Source of the DNA: Paenibacillus sp. 32352
GTDB lineage: Bacteria > Bacillota > Bacilli > Paenibacillales > NBRC-103111
Direction: 5' to 3'
Length of the DNA stretch: 64,000 nucleotides
Assembly: GCF_002042965.1 (NCBI RefSeq)
Contig: NZ_MZNT01000003.1
Location: forward strand, 310,001-374,000
The stretch's first letter is position 1, and every line of letters begins with the position of its first letter. The notes below the pieces were generated by a model. That model searched no databases, was not told the origin of the DNA, and saw only the letters and a list, made by a program, of their open reading frames with translations. Below are positions 51,994-61,184 of this stretch, piece after piece. The translations under genes were made by a program, and so were the position numbers.

Positions 51994-53517
51994 ATGCAGC
52001 TGCAGGAGTTAACGGCCCATTTATTCGATGTGTTGCATATCGAAGGCGATCGTACGGTGATAATTTCCGGTATTCAGATGGACTCCAGAAAGGTTCGTCC
52101 TGGGGATCTTTTTGTCTGTGTTCCCGGCATCGACGGCTTCTTGGAGGATCGTCATCATTATGCCTCCGCCGCAGCTGCCCAAGGAGCGGCTGCATTTGTA
52201 GTGGAGCGGGAAGTCGAGGCCGACAAGGCTATACCGCGTGTGTATGTCAAGAATGCGAGATATGCCTTGGCTGTGCTATCGGCATACTTTTACGGTTATC
52301 CGAGCAACGAATTGAAAGTGATCGGTATTACCGGAACCAACGGAAAGACAACCACGAGCTATATTATCGACCATCTCCTTCGTGATCAGGGCTTGAATAC
52401 CGGCATCATGGGCAGTATTGTTACCCGAATCGGTGATGAAGTGGCGACGTTCGGGACGAATACGCAGGAGCCGCCTGATTTGCAGCGCAACCTTCGAAGA
52501 ATGGCCGACGCACAGGCGGATTTCTGTGTAATGGAGGTAAGCTCCCAGGGATTGGATATGGGAAGAGTCATAGGGACCCGTTTCCGAACGGCTGTATTTA
52601 CGAATCTGACGCAGGATCATCTGGATTACCATCTCACGATGGAAGCCTATAAGGAGGTTAAGGGCCGCTTCTTCGCGAGACTGGGTAATGCGGCAGGGCC
52701 TGACTCTTCATTTGCGGTTCTGAACGCGGATGATGAAGCATCCGATTATTTTCGCAGGCAGACGGCTGCGCAGATTATCACTTACGGTATCAGGGAGGAA
52801 GCGGATGTGAAGGCGAGCGATATCCGATTAACTGCCGGCGGGACCGAATGCACCGTTTCCTTCCGAGGGAGCCATGCCCAGGTTCGGCTGCCGTTGGTCG
52901 GTCTGTTTAATGTTTACAATATGCTGGCTGCATTCTCCGCTCTATTAATAGAAGGAATACCTTTATCCTCGCTAGCCGAAGGGATAAAAACCATGAAGCC
53001 TGTCATAGGAAGGTTGGAGTCCGTTGATGCCGGCCAGCCATTCTCCGTATTCGTGGACTACGCGCATACGCCGGATGGGCTGGAGGAAGCATTGAAAGCG
53101 ATTAAAGAGTTTACCCGCGGGAGGCTCATTACTGTCTTCGGGTGCGGGGGAGACAGGGACCGGGCCAAGCGCCCTGTTATGGGAGCTATTGCCGCCCGGT
53201 ACTCGGATAAGATCATCTTGACCTCGGATAATCCAAGATACGAGAATCCGGATACGATTATGCTGGACATTCGCAAGGGCTTGCAGCAAGCGAGATATGC
53301 CGAAGAGCGATACGAAATGATCGCGGATAGAAAAGACGGCATTGGCCGGGCCATTCAATGGGCTGCTCACGGCGATGTCGTTGTCATTGCGGGTAAAGGA
53401 CACGAACAATATCAGGTTATTGGGGGCGAGACACAGCCCTTTGACGACCGTAAAGCCGTGCTGGAAGCCTTAAGCGAAAGAAGGAGCAGAGGCAAGGAAA
53501 AGGGGGAGGGCCATTGA
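51994..53517 (+). CDS. murE: UDP-MurNAc-tripeptide synthetase MurE (meso-DAP type), divergent paralogue
   Basis: A 507-residue Mur ligase. ATP loop GITGTNGKTTTSY near residue 110, carbamoyl-Lys region EAYKEVKGRFF, and DNPRYENP in the C-terminal domain, the motif that recognises meso-diaminopimelate. It adds meso-DAP to UDP-MurNAc-L-Ala-D-Glu. Two conserved spots differ from the MurE pattern I know: NTQEPPDLQ where TTP or TTG is usual, and EVSSQGL where EVSSHGL is usual. It lies with murF outside any division-cell wall cluster, next to spore-coat genes, so it may be a second, specialised copy. The ribosome site is AGGAGGGATTAGG. Confidence 0.88.
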   Translation: MQLQELTAHLFDVLHIEGDRTVIISGIQMDSRKVRPGDLFVCVPGIDGFLEDRHHYASAAAAQGAAAFVVEREVEADKAIPRVYVKNARYALAVLSAYFYGYPSNELKVIGITGTNGKTTTSYIIDHLLRDQGLNTGIMGSIVTRIGDEVATFGTNTQEPPDLQRNLRRMADAQADFCVMEVSSQGLDMGRVIGTRFRTAVFTNLTQDHLDYHLTMEAYKEVKGRFFARLGNAAGPDSSFAVLNADDEASDYFRRQTAAQIITYGIREEADVKASDIRLTAGGTECTVSFRGSHAQVRLPLVGLFNVYNMLAAFSALLIEGIPLSSLAEGIKTMKPVIGRLESVDAGQPFSVFVDYAHTPDGLEEALKAIKEFTRGRLITVFGCGGDRDRAKRPVMGAIAARYSDKIILTSDNPRYENPDTIMLDIRKGLQQARYAEERYEMIADRKDGIGRAIQWAAHGDVVVIAGKGHEQYQVIGGETQPFDDRKAVLEALSERRSRGKEKGEGH

Positions 53518-54899
53518 TTCAGCGGCAATGTAATGAGATAGAACGGATGGTTCAAGGTTCGGGGTTATCGGAGCATTACCGGAATACTGCGATTACCGGA
53601 GTGTCTATTGATTCGCGAACTTTGAAGCGGGGCAGCTTGTTCATTCCTATCGTCAGAGAGAAGGACGGCCATCACTACATTCATGAAGCGATAAGCAGGG
53701 GGGCCGCGGCATGTCTATGGCAAGCAGATCACCCGTCCCCACCAGATCACTTCCCTGTCATCCTTGTTGATAACTCGCTAAGCGCCTTGCACCGGTTGGC
53801 GGGTGAGTACCGCCGTCAGCTTAAAGTAAGGACGGTGGGCATTACAGGCAGCAACGGCAAAACAACGACGAAGGATTGGGTTGCTTCGCTGCTGGCAACG
53901 ACTTTCAAGGTCGAGTATTCTGACGGCAATAAAAATAATCATTTCGGCGTTCCGCTGACCCTCCTGCAGCTGAAGGAAGATACGGAGATTGCCGTTCTGG
54001 AAATGGGGATGAGCGGGCTCGGAGAGATTGATCAATTATCGCGGTTAGGCCGACCGGAAGCTTCGATCATAACGCTGATCGGCGAGTCGCATTTGGCGGA
54101 GCTCGGCTCCAGGGAAGCTATCGTTCAGGCCAAGCTGGAAATCTGCAACGGAATGGAGGGGCCGGGCGTTCTTGTTTATAACGGGGACAATCCTATGCTT
54201 GGGGCAGCGGCAGAGCGGCAATTATCAGGCAAGGAAGTTCGGACGGTTCGATTCGGTACCGGTTCGCATAATGATTATTACCCGCTATCCGTAGCCCTGA
54301 GCTCCCGGGGGACGCATTTTACCTGCCATCCCCGGCCCGAAATACAATACACCATCGGATTACCCGGAAGGCACTATGTGACCAATGCGCTAGCCGCATT
54401 GGCTGTTGCCGATTATTTCGGCGTTCCGGCCGAAAGGACGGAAAGAGGCTTGCGGGATGCGGTTTTATCTGGAATGAGAATGGAAGTGATCCGAGGGGGA
54501 GCGGGTTTTACCTGGATTAACGATTCGTTCAATGCAAGTCCGACCTCCGTAAAGGCTGCTTTGTCTTACCTTCATGAGCTGGAAGGGTATAGACGCAAGA
54601 TCTTGGTGCTTGGCGATATGCTGGATTTAGGGGAGCAAGAGATTGATTTTCACCGGGAAATCGGTGAGCTGCTGGATCCGCACAAAGTAGACTGCGTTTT
54701 GACGCTCGGCAAGCTTTCCACGGAAATAGCACATGCCGCGTCCGGGGCATTCCCTCCCGGCAGTGTCGAAGCGTTTGAACGAAAATCGGACTTGGCCAGG
54801 GCCATAGGGCTCATTGCTGCACCGGGTGATGTAGTCTTTCTGAAGGGCTCCCGCGGGATGCAGATGGAGGAATTGATTGCAATGGTTGACGGGGGCTGA
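53514..54899 (+). CDS. murF: UDP-MurNAc-tripeptide:D-Ala-D-Ala ligase MurF
   Basis: A 461-residue Mur ligase with GITGSNGKTTTKDW (residues about 110-123), EMGMSGLGEI, HLAELGSREAIVQAKLEI and NDSFNASPTSV, the MurF pattern (NDSYNANP in most members). It adds D-Ala-D-Ala to the UDP-MurNAc-tripeptide, completing the cytoplasmic peptidoglycan precursor. The start is TTG 53514, overlapping the murE stop by four bases, with GGGGGAGGG just upstream, so the two enzymes are translationally coupled. Confidence 0.9.
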   Translation: MIQRQCNEIERMVQGSGLSEHYRNTAITGVSIDSRTLKRGSLFIPIVREKDGHHYIHEAISRGAAACLWQADHPSPPDHFPVILVDNSLSALHRLAGEYRRQLKVRTVGITGSNGKTTTKDWVASLLATTFKVEYSDGNKNNHFGVPLTLLQLKEDTEIAVLEMGMSGLGEIDQLSRLGRPEASIITLIGESHLAELGSREAIVQAKLEICNGMEGPGVLVYNGDNPMLGAAAERQLSGKEVRTVRFGTGSHNDYYPLSVALSSRGTHFTCHPRPEIQYTIGLPGRHYVTNALAALAVADYFGVPAERTERGLRDAVLSGMRMEVIRGGAGFTWINDSFNASPTSVKAALSYLHELEGYRRKILVLGDMLDLGEQEIDFHREIGELLDPHKVDCVLTLGKLSTEIAHAASGAFPPGSVEAFERKSDLARAIGLIAAPGDVVFLKGSRGMQMEELIAMVDGG

Positions 54900-54962
54900 G
54901 CCCGACGGCCTACAGGAAGCCGGGAAGTGACTGGGTTTGCGCCTATTTTTGTATGGGTTAAT

Positions 54963-54991
54963 GACTTCCTCCTGGGTGAATGCATATGTTA
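54963..54991 (+). promoter_or_regulatory. Sigma-K-like promoter motif before the decapeptide-repeat gene
   Basis: GACT at 54963-54966 (AC core), exactly 16 bases, then CATATGTTA at 54983-54991, matching the sigma-K consensus AC-N16/17-CATANNNTA of late mother-cell genes. It stands about 79 bases before the start codon. The motif is short, so a chance match is possible. Confidence 0.45.
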
Positions 54992-55069
54992 CAAAAGACT
55001 ACTTTATGGTTGCCAAAGTCTATTGTTAATGCAATTCACAGGTGAACCATCACGGGGAGGAAGTGCAAA

Positions 55070-58000
55070 ATGAAGAAGCGCAGCGGCCGTAACGCCGCCA
55101 AAATCACCCCGCTAGGCGGCAGGCGGAGCGGCAGTTTTAACGAACTGAAATGGCTTGATGAGGAACAGACGAAGGATAAAGTCGTCAAACGGAGTCATCG
55201 GGAACCAGGGGATGTAAGTATCAGTCAGGTGGCGCTGCAAGATGAAGAAGAAGATGAACTGAAGTTCTTGGATAGCGATACTCTTCAAGGGGACAGATCT
55301 TCCGCGGGTGCTTCCAGAAGCGATTCCAGGGTCAACACCAAAAACGATGCCAAAATTGAATCCAGGGGTGAATCTAAAAGCGAGCCCAAAAACGAATCCA
55401 AAAACGAGCCAAGTCATCAAGAGCCTGCGGTGAAGTCATCATCCGTATTTAAGCCTCTTAATGTGCAGCCGATGCTGCAGCAGCGCAAGCAAGCGTCTCC
55501 CAACAATCCGGTTGTATATACGGATGATATTGCCGATGAGGCGGTAACACAGGAGAAAATTGCCCGCAATGCGGTAGACGGGAGCAAAATCAAGCGCGGC
55601 ACCATCGGCCAGGAGCAGCTGGCGGATTACGCGGTCAGTACGTCTAAGCTTGGTGACCGCAGCGTCACACAGCAAAAGCTCGGAATTCGCTCTGTTACAG
55701 AAGAACATATTGCTCCTTATGCGATTTCGGGAGATAAGATTCAAGAGAGGGCTATTAGCGGCGAGAAGATCCAGGATAACAGCATTACTTCCGAAAAGCT
55801 GGCCGATAAGACCATAGACGCGATAAAAATTGCCGAGAGGTCCATTCATACGAAGCATTTGGCAGAGGAAGCGATTACCGGCGAATTGATTCTCAATCAA
55901 TCGATTACCTCGGAGAAGATCAAAAGTGGAGCCATCCAGACGAACAATTTGGCCAACTATGTCGTCAATACGGCTAAGCTGGCGGATCTGTCCGTAACGA
56001 CGGAGAAGCTTCGTGATCAATCGGTTACGGCCAGCAAGATTGCGGACGGGGAGATCACTTCACAGAAGCTGGGAAGCCATTCTATTACCGAAGATAAGAT
56101 CGCTCCGTGGAGCATCACGAAGGAGCATCTGCAATCTGCCGTCATTTTGCACGAGCACTTATCCGGTGAAATTATCCGCAGCGGCAACATAGCGGCAAAT
56201 CAGGTAACTGCGGAGCATTTGGCAGCCGAGTCTGTGTTGAATGAGCATCTGCAGGACGGGGCGGTTACTTCCGAGAAACTCGGCAGACAATCGGTTACCG
56301 GAGCACACCTTCAAGAGCAATCAGTTGAAAGCAGGCATCTGCAGTCCAAAGCGGTGGAGACCCGTCACTTGGCGGATAGCTCAGTCACCGCCGATAAGCT
56401 GACTGAACAGAGCGTAGGAGCTCAACAGCTTTGCGACGGTTCTATCCATGCTTCGAAGCTGCAAGACGGGGCGGTAACTTCGCCGAAGCTGGCCAAAAGG
56501 GCGGTAGCCGCAGAGCATTTGTCTGGCGGCGCCGTAGGGAGCACTCATTTGGCTGAGAAGGCGGTGCAGTCCAGCCATATTGCAGTGCAAGCCATTAGTA
56601 AAGAGCATCTTCAGGATCAATCGGTGATTACGGCGAAGCTTCAAGACAGGGCAGTTACCTCCGAGAAGCTGGCGTTCGGTTCGATTCAGCACCAGCATAT
56701 CCAGGAAGGAGCCGTCACGACAGGGCAAATGGCCAACCAGAGCGTAACGACCTCTAAGCTTGCAAGCGAATCGGTATCTACGGATAAGTTAACGAATTTG
56801 TCCGTGACGACGGCCAAATTAGCTCATTCCAGTGTAACCAGCGAGAAAATCGGACGCGAAGCTGTGCTTGGCGAGCATCTGGGGGTCGGCTCTGTTCAAT
56901 CCGCGAATGTGGCCAAAGCTGCCATCAAGACTTCCCATATCGCTACGGAAGCCATTACGAGGGAGAAGCTGTCAGACCGCGCCGTCACGTCGGAAAAGAT
57001 TGCCGATAACGCCGTGTTAAGCGAGCATTTGGTTTCCGGAGCCGTAAAATCATCCCATCTTGTTCCTGGAGTCATTGGAACGGCCCACCTTCAGGACCAA
57101 TCGGTGACAAGCGCCAAGCTGGAACCCGGGGCGATTGAAACGAGGCATCTCAGCAATGAGGTAGTCGGCAATGAGCAGCTGAGCAGAGGGGCAGTTGGAA
57201 CCGAGCAGCTTCAGGAGCAGGCTGTGACTTCTTCCAAGCTAGGCAGCGGCGCCGTTCATACCTTCCACATAACGGAAGCGGCCGTCGGCAGTGTTCAGCT
57301 GCAGGATCGGTCGGTGACAAGCTCCAAGCTGGCACGGGGTGCAGTTGAATCGGTGCATTTATCCGAGGGGATCGTTGGAAGGGAGCATTTGCAGGAGCAA
57401 TCGGTAACGAGCTCCAAGCTGGCTGCCGGTGCCGTAGAATCCGACCATTTGTCCGATGGGATCGTTGGGACCGAGCATTTGCGCGAGCAGTCTGTAACGA
57501 GCTCCAAGCTGGCGATAGGCTCAGTCGAAGCGATACATTTGTCGGTAGGGACGGTAGGAACGGAGCAGCTGCAGGATCATTCCGTTACTGGGGCAAAGCT
57601 TGCGGCAGGGTCTGTGAAGTCCACCCATCTTGTCGAAGGCGTCGTAGGCACGAGACATCTCCATGAACAGTCAATAACAGGCTCCAAGCTGGCTCTGGGA
57701 GCCGTTAAATCCGATCACCTGGCGGAAGGCGCCGTGGGCAGCGATGCGCTTGCCGATAGCTCAGTAGGAACGGAGCATTTGCAGGACGGGGCGGTTATGG
57801 GCTCCAAGCTGGCTTGGGAAGCGGTCAGCGGCAGACATTTGTCTCATGGCTCAGTGGGGACGGACCACCTGAAGGAGCGATCGGTAGCGGCATCCAAGCT
57901 GGGATTAGGGATCATAAGCGGGGAGCATCTATCTGACGGAGCTATTGGAGCCAAACACATCAGTGAAGGAGCGGTCGGCAGCATACAGTTGATGGATGCC

Positions 58001-60823
58001 TCCGTGACCACAGCGAAGCTGGCCCCGGGTTCGATCGTATCAGTCCACCTCGCACCGGAGGCTGTAGGAACGGAAGAGCTTGGAGCGGAAGCGGTCGGCA
58101 CAGTGCATCTGCAAGGGGGTTCCGTCACGGGCTCGAAGCTTGCGGCAGGAGCCGTAGAAGCCGTCCACATTACTGCAGGAGCTGTAGGCAGCGAGGAGCT
58201 GGCAGAAAGCTCAGTAGGAACGGAGCATATACAGGATGCTGTTGTAACCGGAGTGAAGCTTGCACCAAACGCAGTAGGATCCGTTCATATTACACCTGGA
58301 GCCGTCGGCAATGAAGAGCTGGGCGAAGGAGCCGTCGGAACGGGAGAGCTTCAGGAAGGAGCTGTAACCGGAGCGAAGCTCGCATCCAATGCGGTGGAAT
58401 CGGTGCATATTAGTTCAGGGGCCGTAGGCAGCGAACAATTGAGTGAAGAAGCCGTCGGAACGGAGCATTTGCAGGATGGTGCCGTGACAGGAGCAAAGCT
58501 TGCGGTGAACGCAGTGGAGTCTGTGCATATCAGCACAGGGGCCGTAGGCAGCGAACAATTGAGTGAAGAAGCCGTTGGAACCGAGCATTTGCAGGATGGC
58601 ATCGTGACAGCAGCAAAGCTTGCGTTGAACGCGGTGGAGTCGGTGCATATCAGCACAGGGGCCGTAGGCAGCGAACAATTGGATGAAGAAGCTGTCGGAA
58701 CGGAGCATTTGCAGGATGGCATCGTGACAGGAGCAAAGCTTGCGGTTAACGCGGTAGAGTCGGTGCATATCAGCGGAGGGGCCGTAGGCAGCGAGCAATT
58801 GGGTGAAGAAGCTGTCGGGATGGAGCATTTGCAGAACGGCATCGTGACAGGAGCAAAGCTTGCGGTGAATGCAATCGAGTCTGTGCACATCAGCGCAGGG
58901 GCCGTAGACAGCGAGCATTTGAGTGAAGAAGCCGTCGGAACGGAGCATTTGCAGGCCGAATCCGTAACCGGGGAGAAGCTGGCGCTGAACGCGATAGAAT
59001 CGGTACACATCCGTGCGGGAGCTGTCGGCAACGAAGAGATTAGTGAGGGTGCCGTGGGAACCGAACAGCTGCAGGCCGAATCCGTAACCGGAGCAAAGCT
59101 GGCGCCGAACGCGGTAGAATCGATTCACATCTGTGCTGGTGCCGTCGGCAACGAGGAGCTGAGCGAAGGAGCCGTCGGAGCCGAGCAGCTGCAGGAGAAA
59201 GCTGTAACGGGAGAGAAGCTGGCGCCGCTCGCAGTAGAATCAAGACACATTAGCGCAGGAGCTGTCGGCAGCGCCATGATAAGTGAAGGAGCCGTCGGAT
59301 CGAAGCATCTGCAGGAAGGGGCTGTTACCAGAGCAAAGCTGGGGATTGGTTCCGTCGAAGCTGCTCATATTACGGCAGGAGCCGTAGGGAGTGCCGAACT
59401 CAGCGAGAACGCCGTGGGAACGGAACATTTGCAGGAAGGCGCTGTGACCGGCCCCAAGCTGGCGGCAGGCGCAGTCGCTTCTGTTCATATCGCTGCCGGA
59501 GCTGTAGGAAGCCTGGAGCTCGGAGTGGGAGCGGTAGGTGCCGAGCAGCTGCAGGAGTCTGCGGTTGATGGCTCCAAGCTTGCGCTCGGAGCCGTGGGAA
59601 CGGAGCATCTCGCAATTGGGGCCGTAGGGAGCGACCAGTTACAGGAAGGCGCTGTAACGGCCGATAAGCTGGCTCCTGGAGCTGTCTTTGCGGAGCATAT
59701 CACGGAAGGTGCCGTCAGCGCCGGGCATATCGCCGCTGATGCCGTCGGAACCGAACAGCTGCAGGACAGCTTAATCACTAGCGCGAAGCTGGCCGCGGCA
59801 TCGGTTACCCTCGAGCACATGGCGACAGGTTCTGTCGGCAATGAGCAGCTTGCGGCAGATGCCGTCAGCACACACAATCTGCAGGATGTGTCAGTTACAA
59901 GCACGAAGCTGGCTGTCGGCTCCGTAGAGAGCAGGCATCTGGCTGTAGAAGCTATAGGAACGGCGAAGCTGCAGGATCAATCGGTGGCATCGTCGAAGCT
60001 TCAGGATCAATCCGTGACGTCATCGAAGCTGGCCCCGGCCAGCGTAGAAAACCGCCATCTGGCATCCGACAGCGTCACCAGCTCCAATCTCCGGAACAGT
60101 TCCGTCACGAGGGAAAAAATTGCCCAGGGTGCAGTAGGGACCGAGCACTTAAGCAATGATTCTGTCGATGGACTGCATATTAAGCAGGAGTCCATCTCCG
60201 GTTACCACATCATGCCGGGCAGTATTTCCGAGCTTCACCTGGAGCCCGGATTAATCGAGCGGTTAGCCGCCGCGGTATCAGCGGTAACGGAGACTCAGGC
60301 AGACTCGGAAACGGCAGAAGCTCTGGAGGATGTGGAAGTCGTTACGGTCAAAGAAGCTCTAGAATCAGACGATGCTCCTGAAGCAGCGGAAGCCCTAGAG
60401 AACGAATTCCAGGAAGATGAGCCGCCGGTTTTTTCCGAGCCAAGGGCCATAGAATCCATTGGAAGCGAACAGCTGCAGGACGGTTCCATCGAGACAAGGC
60501 ATATAGCGGACGGAGCGGTCACTACGCAGCAGCTTTCCTTCCAGCCTGTGCAATCCGGAAGGCGTTCCGCTGCGCTGCAGCATTTCGGCCTCACCTCTTT
60601 TGCCATGCGCGTGGAGGAGGAAATGGTGGATCTAATCATTGAATTTGATGAAGCGTTCGCTGACGAGAGCTATGTATTGGTTGCTACGACCTCGAATCCG
60701 TCCTGCTACGCCATCATTCAGGAGAAATGGAAGGATAGCGCGTTGCTGCAGGTCGTTCGAAGCAAGTATTCGCCTGAGCTGCTAGGGGTTGTCAATTGGA
60801 TTGCAATCGGAACTAAAGCTTGA
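55070..60823 (+). CDS. Giant decapeptide-repeat protein (1,917 residues), probable spore-surface structural protein
   Basis: No characterised homologue is recognised with certainty. Layout: a basic and polar N terminus (1-150) with a Lys/Asn/Glu/Ser-rich stretch, no signal peptide; about 157 tandem decapeptides (about 153-1730) of pattern x-[AS]-[VI]-x-[ST]-x-[KHQ]-[LI]-x-x; an acidic linker; three more repeats; and an 85-residue globular C-terminal domain ending NWIAIGTKA. The ending recalls proteins I remember as carrying a 'WIAG-tail', which I cannot verify. Similar repeats occur in phage tail fibres and suggest a long beta-structured rod. Lack of a signal peptide, the sigma-K-like motif and coat-gene neighbours suggest mother-cell synthesis and deposition on the spore (inference). 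The ribosome site is GGGGAGGAAG. Confidence 0.75.
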   Translation: MKKRSGRNAAKITPLGGRRSGSFNELKWLDEEQTKDKVVKRSHREPGDVSISQVALQDEEEDELKFLDSDTLQGDRSSAGASRSDSRVNTKNDAKIESRGESKSEPKNESKNEPSHQEPAVKSSSVFKPLNVQPMLQQRKQASPNNPVVYTDDIADEAVTQEKIARNAVDGSKIKRGTIGQEQLADYAVSTSKLGDRSVTQQKLGIRSVTEEHIAPYAISGDKIQERAISGEKIQDNSITSEKLADKTIDAIKIAERSIHTKHLAEEAITGELILNQSITSEKIKSGAIQTNNLANYVVNTAKLADLSVTTEKLRDQSVTASKIADGEITSQKLGSHSITEDKIAPWSITKEHLQSAVILHEHLSGEIIRSGNIAANQVTAEHLAAESVLNEHLQDGAVTSEKLGRQSVTGAHLQEQSVESRHLQSKAVETRHLADSSVTADKLTEQSVGAQQLCDGSIHASKLQDGAVTSPKLAKRAVAAEHLSGGAVGSTHLAEKAVQSSHIAVQAISKEHLQDQSVITAKLQDRAVTSEKLAFGSIQHQHIQEGAVTTGQMANQSVTTSKLASESVSTDKLTNLSVTTAKLAHSSVTSEKIGREAVLGEHLGVGSVQSANVAKAAIKTSHIATEAITREKLSDRAVTSEKIADNAVLSEHLVSGAVKSSHLVPGVIGTAHLQDQSVTSAKLEPGAIETRHLSNEVVGNEQLSRGAVGTEQLQEQAVTSSKLGSGAVHTFHITEAAVGSVQLQDRSVTSSKLARGAVESVHLSEGIVGREHLQEQSVTSSKLAAGAVESDHLSDGIVGTEHLREQSVTSSKLAIGSVEAIHLSVGTVGTEQLQDHSVTGAKLAAGSVKSTHLVEGVVGTRHLHEQSITGSKLALGAVKSDHLAEGAVGSDALADSSVGTEHLQDGAVMGSKLAWEAVSGRHLSHGSVGTDHLKERSVAASKLGLGIISGEHLSDGAIGAKHISEGAVGSIQLMDASVTTAKLAPGSIVSVHLAPEAVGTEELGAEAVGTVHLQGGSVTGSKLAAGAVEAVHITAGAVGSEELAESSVGTEHIQDAVVTGVKLAPNAVGSVHITPGAVGNEELGEGAVGTGELQEGAVTGAKLASNAVESVHISSGAVGSEQLSEEAVGTEHLQDGAVTGAKLAVNAVESVHISTGAVGSEQLSEEAVGTEHLQDGIVTAAKLALNAVESVHISTGAVGSEQLDEEAVGTEHLQDGIVTGAKLAVNAVESVHISGGAVGSEQLGEEAVGMEHLQNGIVTGAKLAVNAIESVHISAGAVDSEHLSEEAVGTEHLQAESVTGEKLALNAIESVHIRAGAVGNEEISEGAVGTEQLQAESVTGAKLAPNAVESIHICAGAVGNEELSEGAVGAEQLQEKAVTGEKLAPLAVESRHISAGAVGSAMISEGAVGSKHLQEGAVTRAKLGIGSVEAAHITAGAVGSAELSENAVGTEHLQEGAVTGPKLAAGAVASVHIAAGAVGSLELGVGAVGAEQLQESAVDGSKLALGAVGTEHLAIGAVGSDQLQEGAVTADKLAPGAVFAEHITEGAVSAGHIAADAVGTEQLQDSLITSAKLAAASVTLEHMATGSVGNEQLAADAVSTHNLQDVSVTSTKLAVGSVESRHLAVEAIGTAKLQDQSVASSKLQDQSVTSSKLAPASVENRHLASDSVTSSNLRNSSVTREKIAQGAVGTEHLSNDSVDGLHIKQESISGYHIMPGSISELHLEPGLIERLAAAVSAVTETQADSETAEALEDVEVVTVKEALESDDAPEAAEALENEFQEDEPPVFSEPRAIESIGSEQLQDGSIETRHIADGAVTTQQLSFQPVQSGRRSAALQHFGLTSFAMRVEEEMVDLIIEFDEAFADESYVLVATTSNPSCYAIIQEKWKDSALLQVVRSKYSPELLGVVNWIAIGTKA
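55530..60260 (+). repeat. About 157 tandem 30-bp coding repeats with 90-bp and 120-bp higher-order periods
   Basis: Each 30-bp unit encodes one decapeptide. The 5' third is the most diverged. Around 57230-57690 units are grouped in threes (90-bp period; for example TCSAAGCT-like 'tccaagct' recurs at 57323, 57413, 57503). Around 58380-59000 they are grouped in fours (120-bp period) with near-identical copies. This indicates expansion by slippage or unequal crossing-over. Confidence 0.9.
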
Positions 60824-60954
60824 TGATTTGGCGGGTAACGATATAATGATAGGGATGGGAGCCGTTTATTGAAACGGCTTCTTTATATTTTCAAGCTAGA
60901 AGAAATATAATGTTCACAGAAATAATTCTTTTCAAAATAGTTCGACCATGTTAT

Positions 60955-60987
60955 TATTTCGTATAGAAATATTTCTTGTACGAAATA
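60955..60987. promoter_or_regulatory. Double inverted-repeat operator (MarR-type candidate)
   Basis: TATTTC-GTATA-GAAATA at 60955-60971 overlaps TATTTC-TTGTAC-GAAATA at 60970-60987. The same half-sites recur next to the marR start, which suggests binding by the MarR-family product. Confidence 0.6.
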
Positions 60988-61184
60988 GTTTCGGACTGGA
61001 AACAAAAATGTGTCGGGGAAGGGGGCTTACATAGCGTGTAGAAGGGCCGGTCGCGAAAACAACATGAATCTTGCACAAAAGCCAGCTATCTCATCGAAAA
61101 ATAGCCGACAGGTTCGGGTTTTTCGCAGGGAATATTGCCCAAACCTACCTTGTTCGACCTCTTTCGGTGTGGTATATTTTTGTG

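Noticed and set aside
58351..59128. Long minus-strand open frames over the decapeptide array (about 226-237 codons)
   Set aside because: They are by-products of the repeat's codon pattern: the reverse strand lacks stops for the same periodic reason. No ribosome sites and low-complexity products.
55530..60260. CRISPR-like regular spacing
   Set aside because: The regularity is a continuous in-frame 30-bp coding repeat with no alternation of identical repeats and unique spacers.
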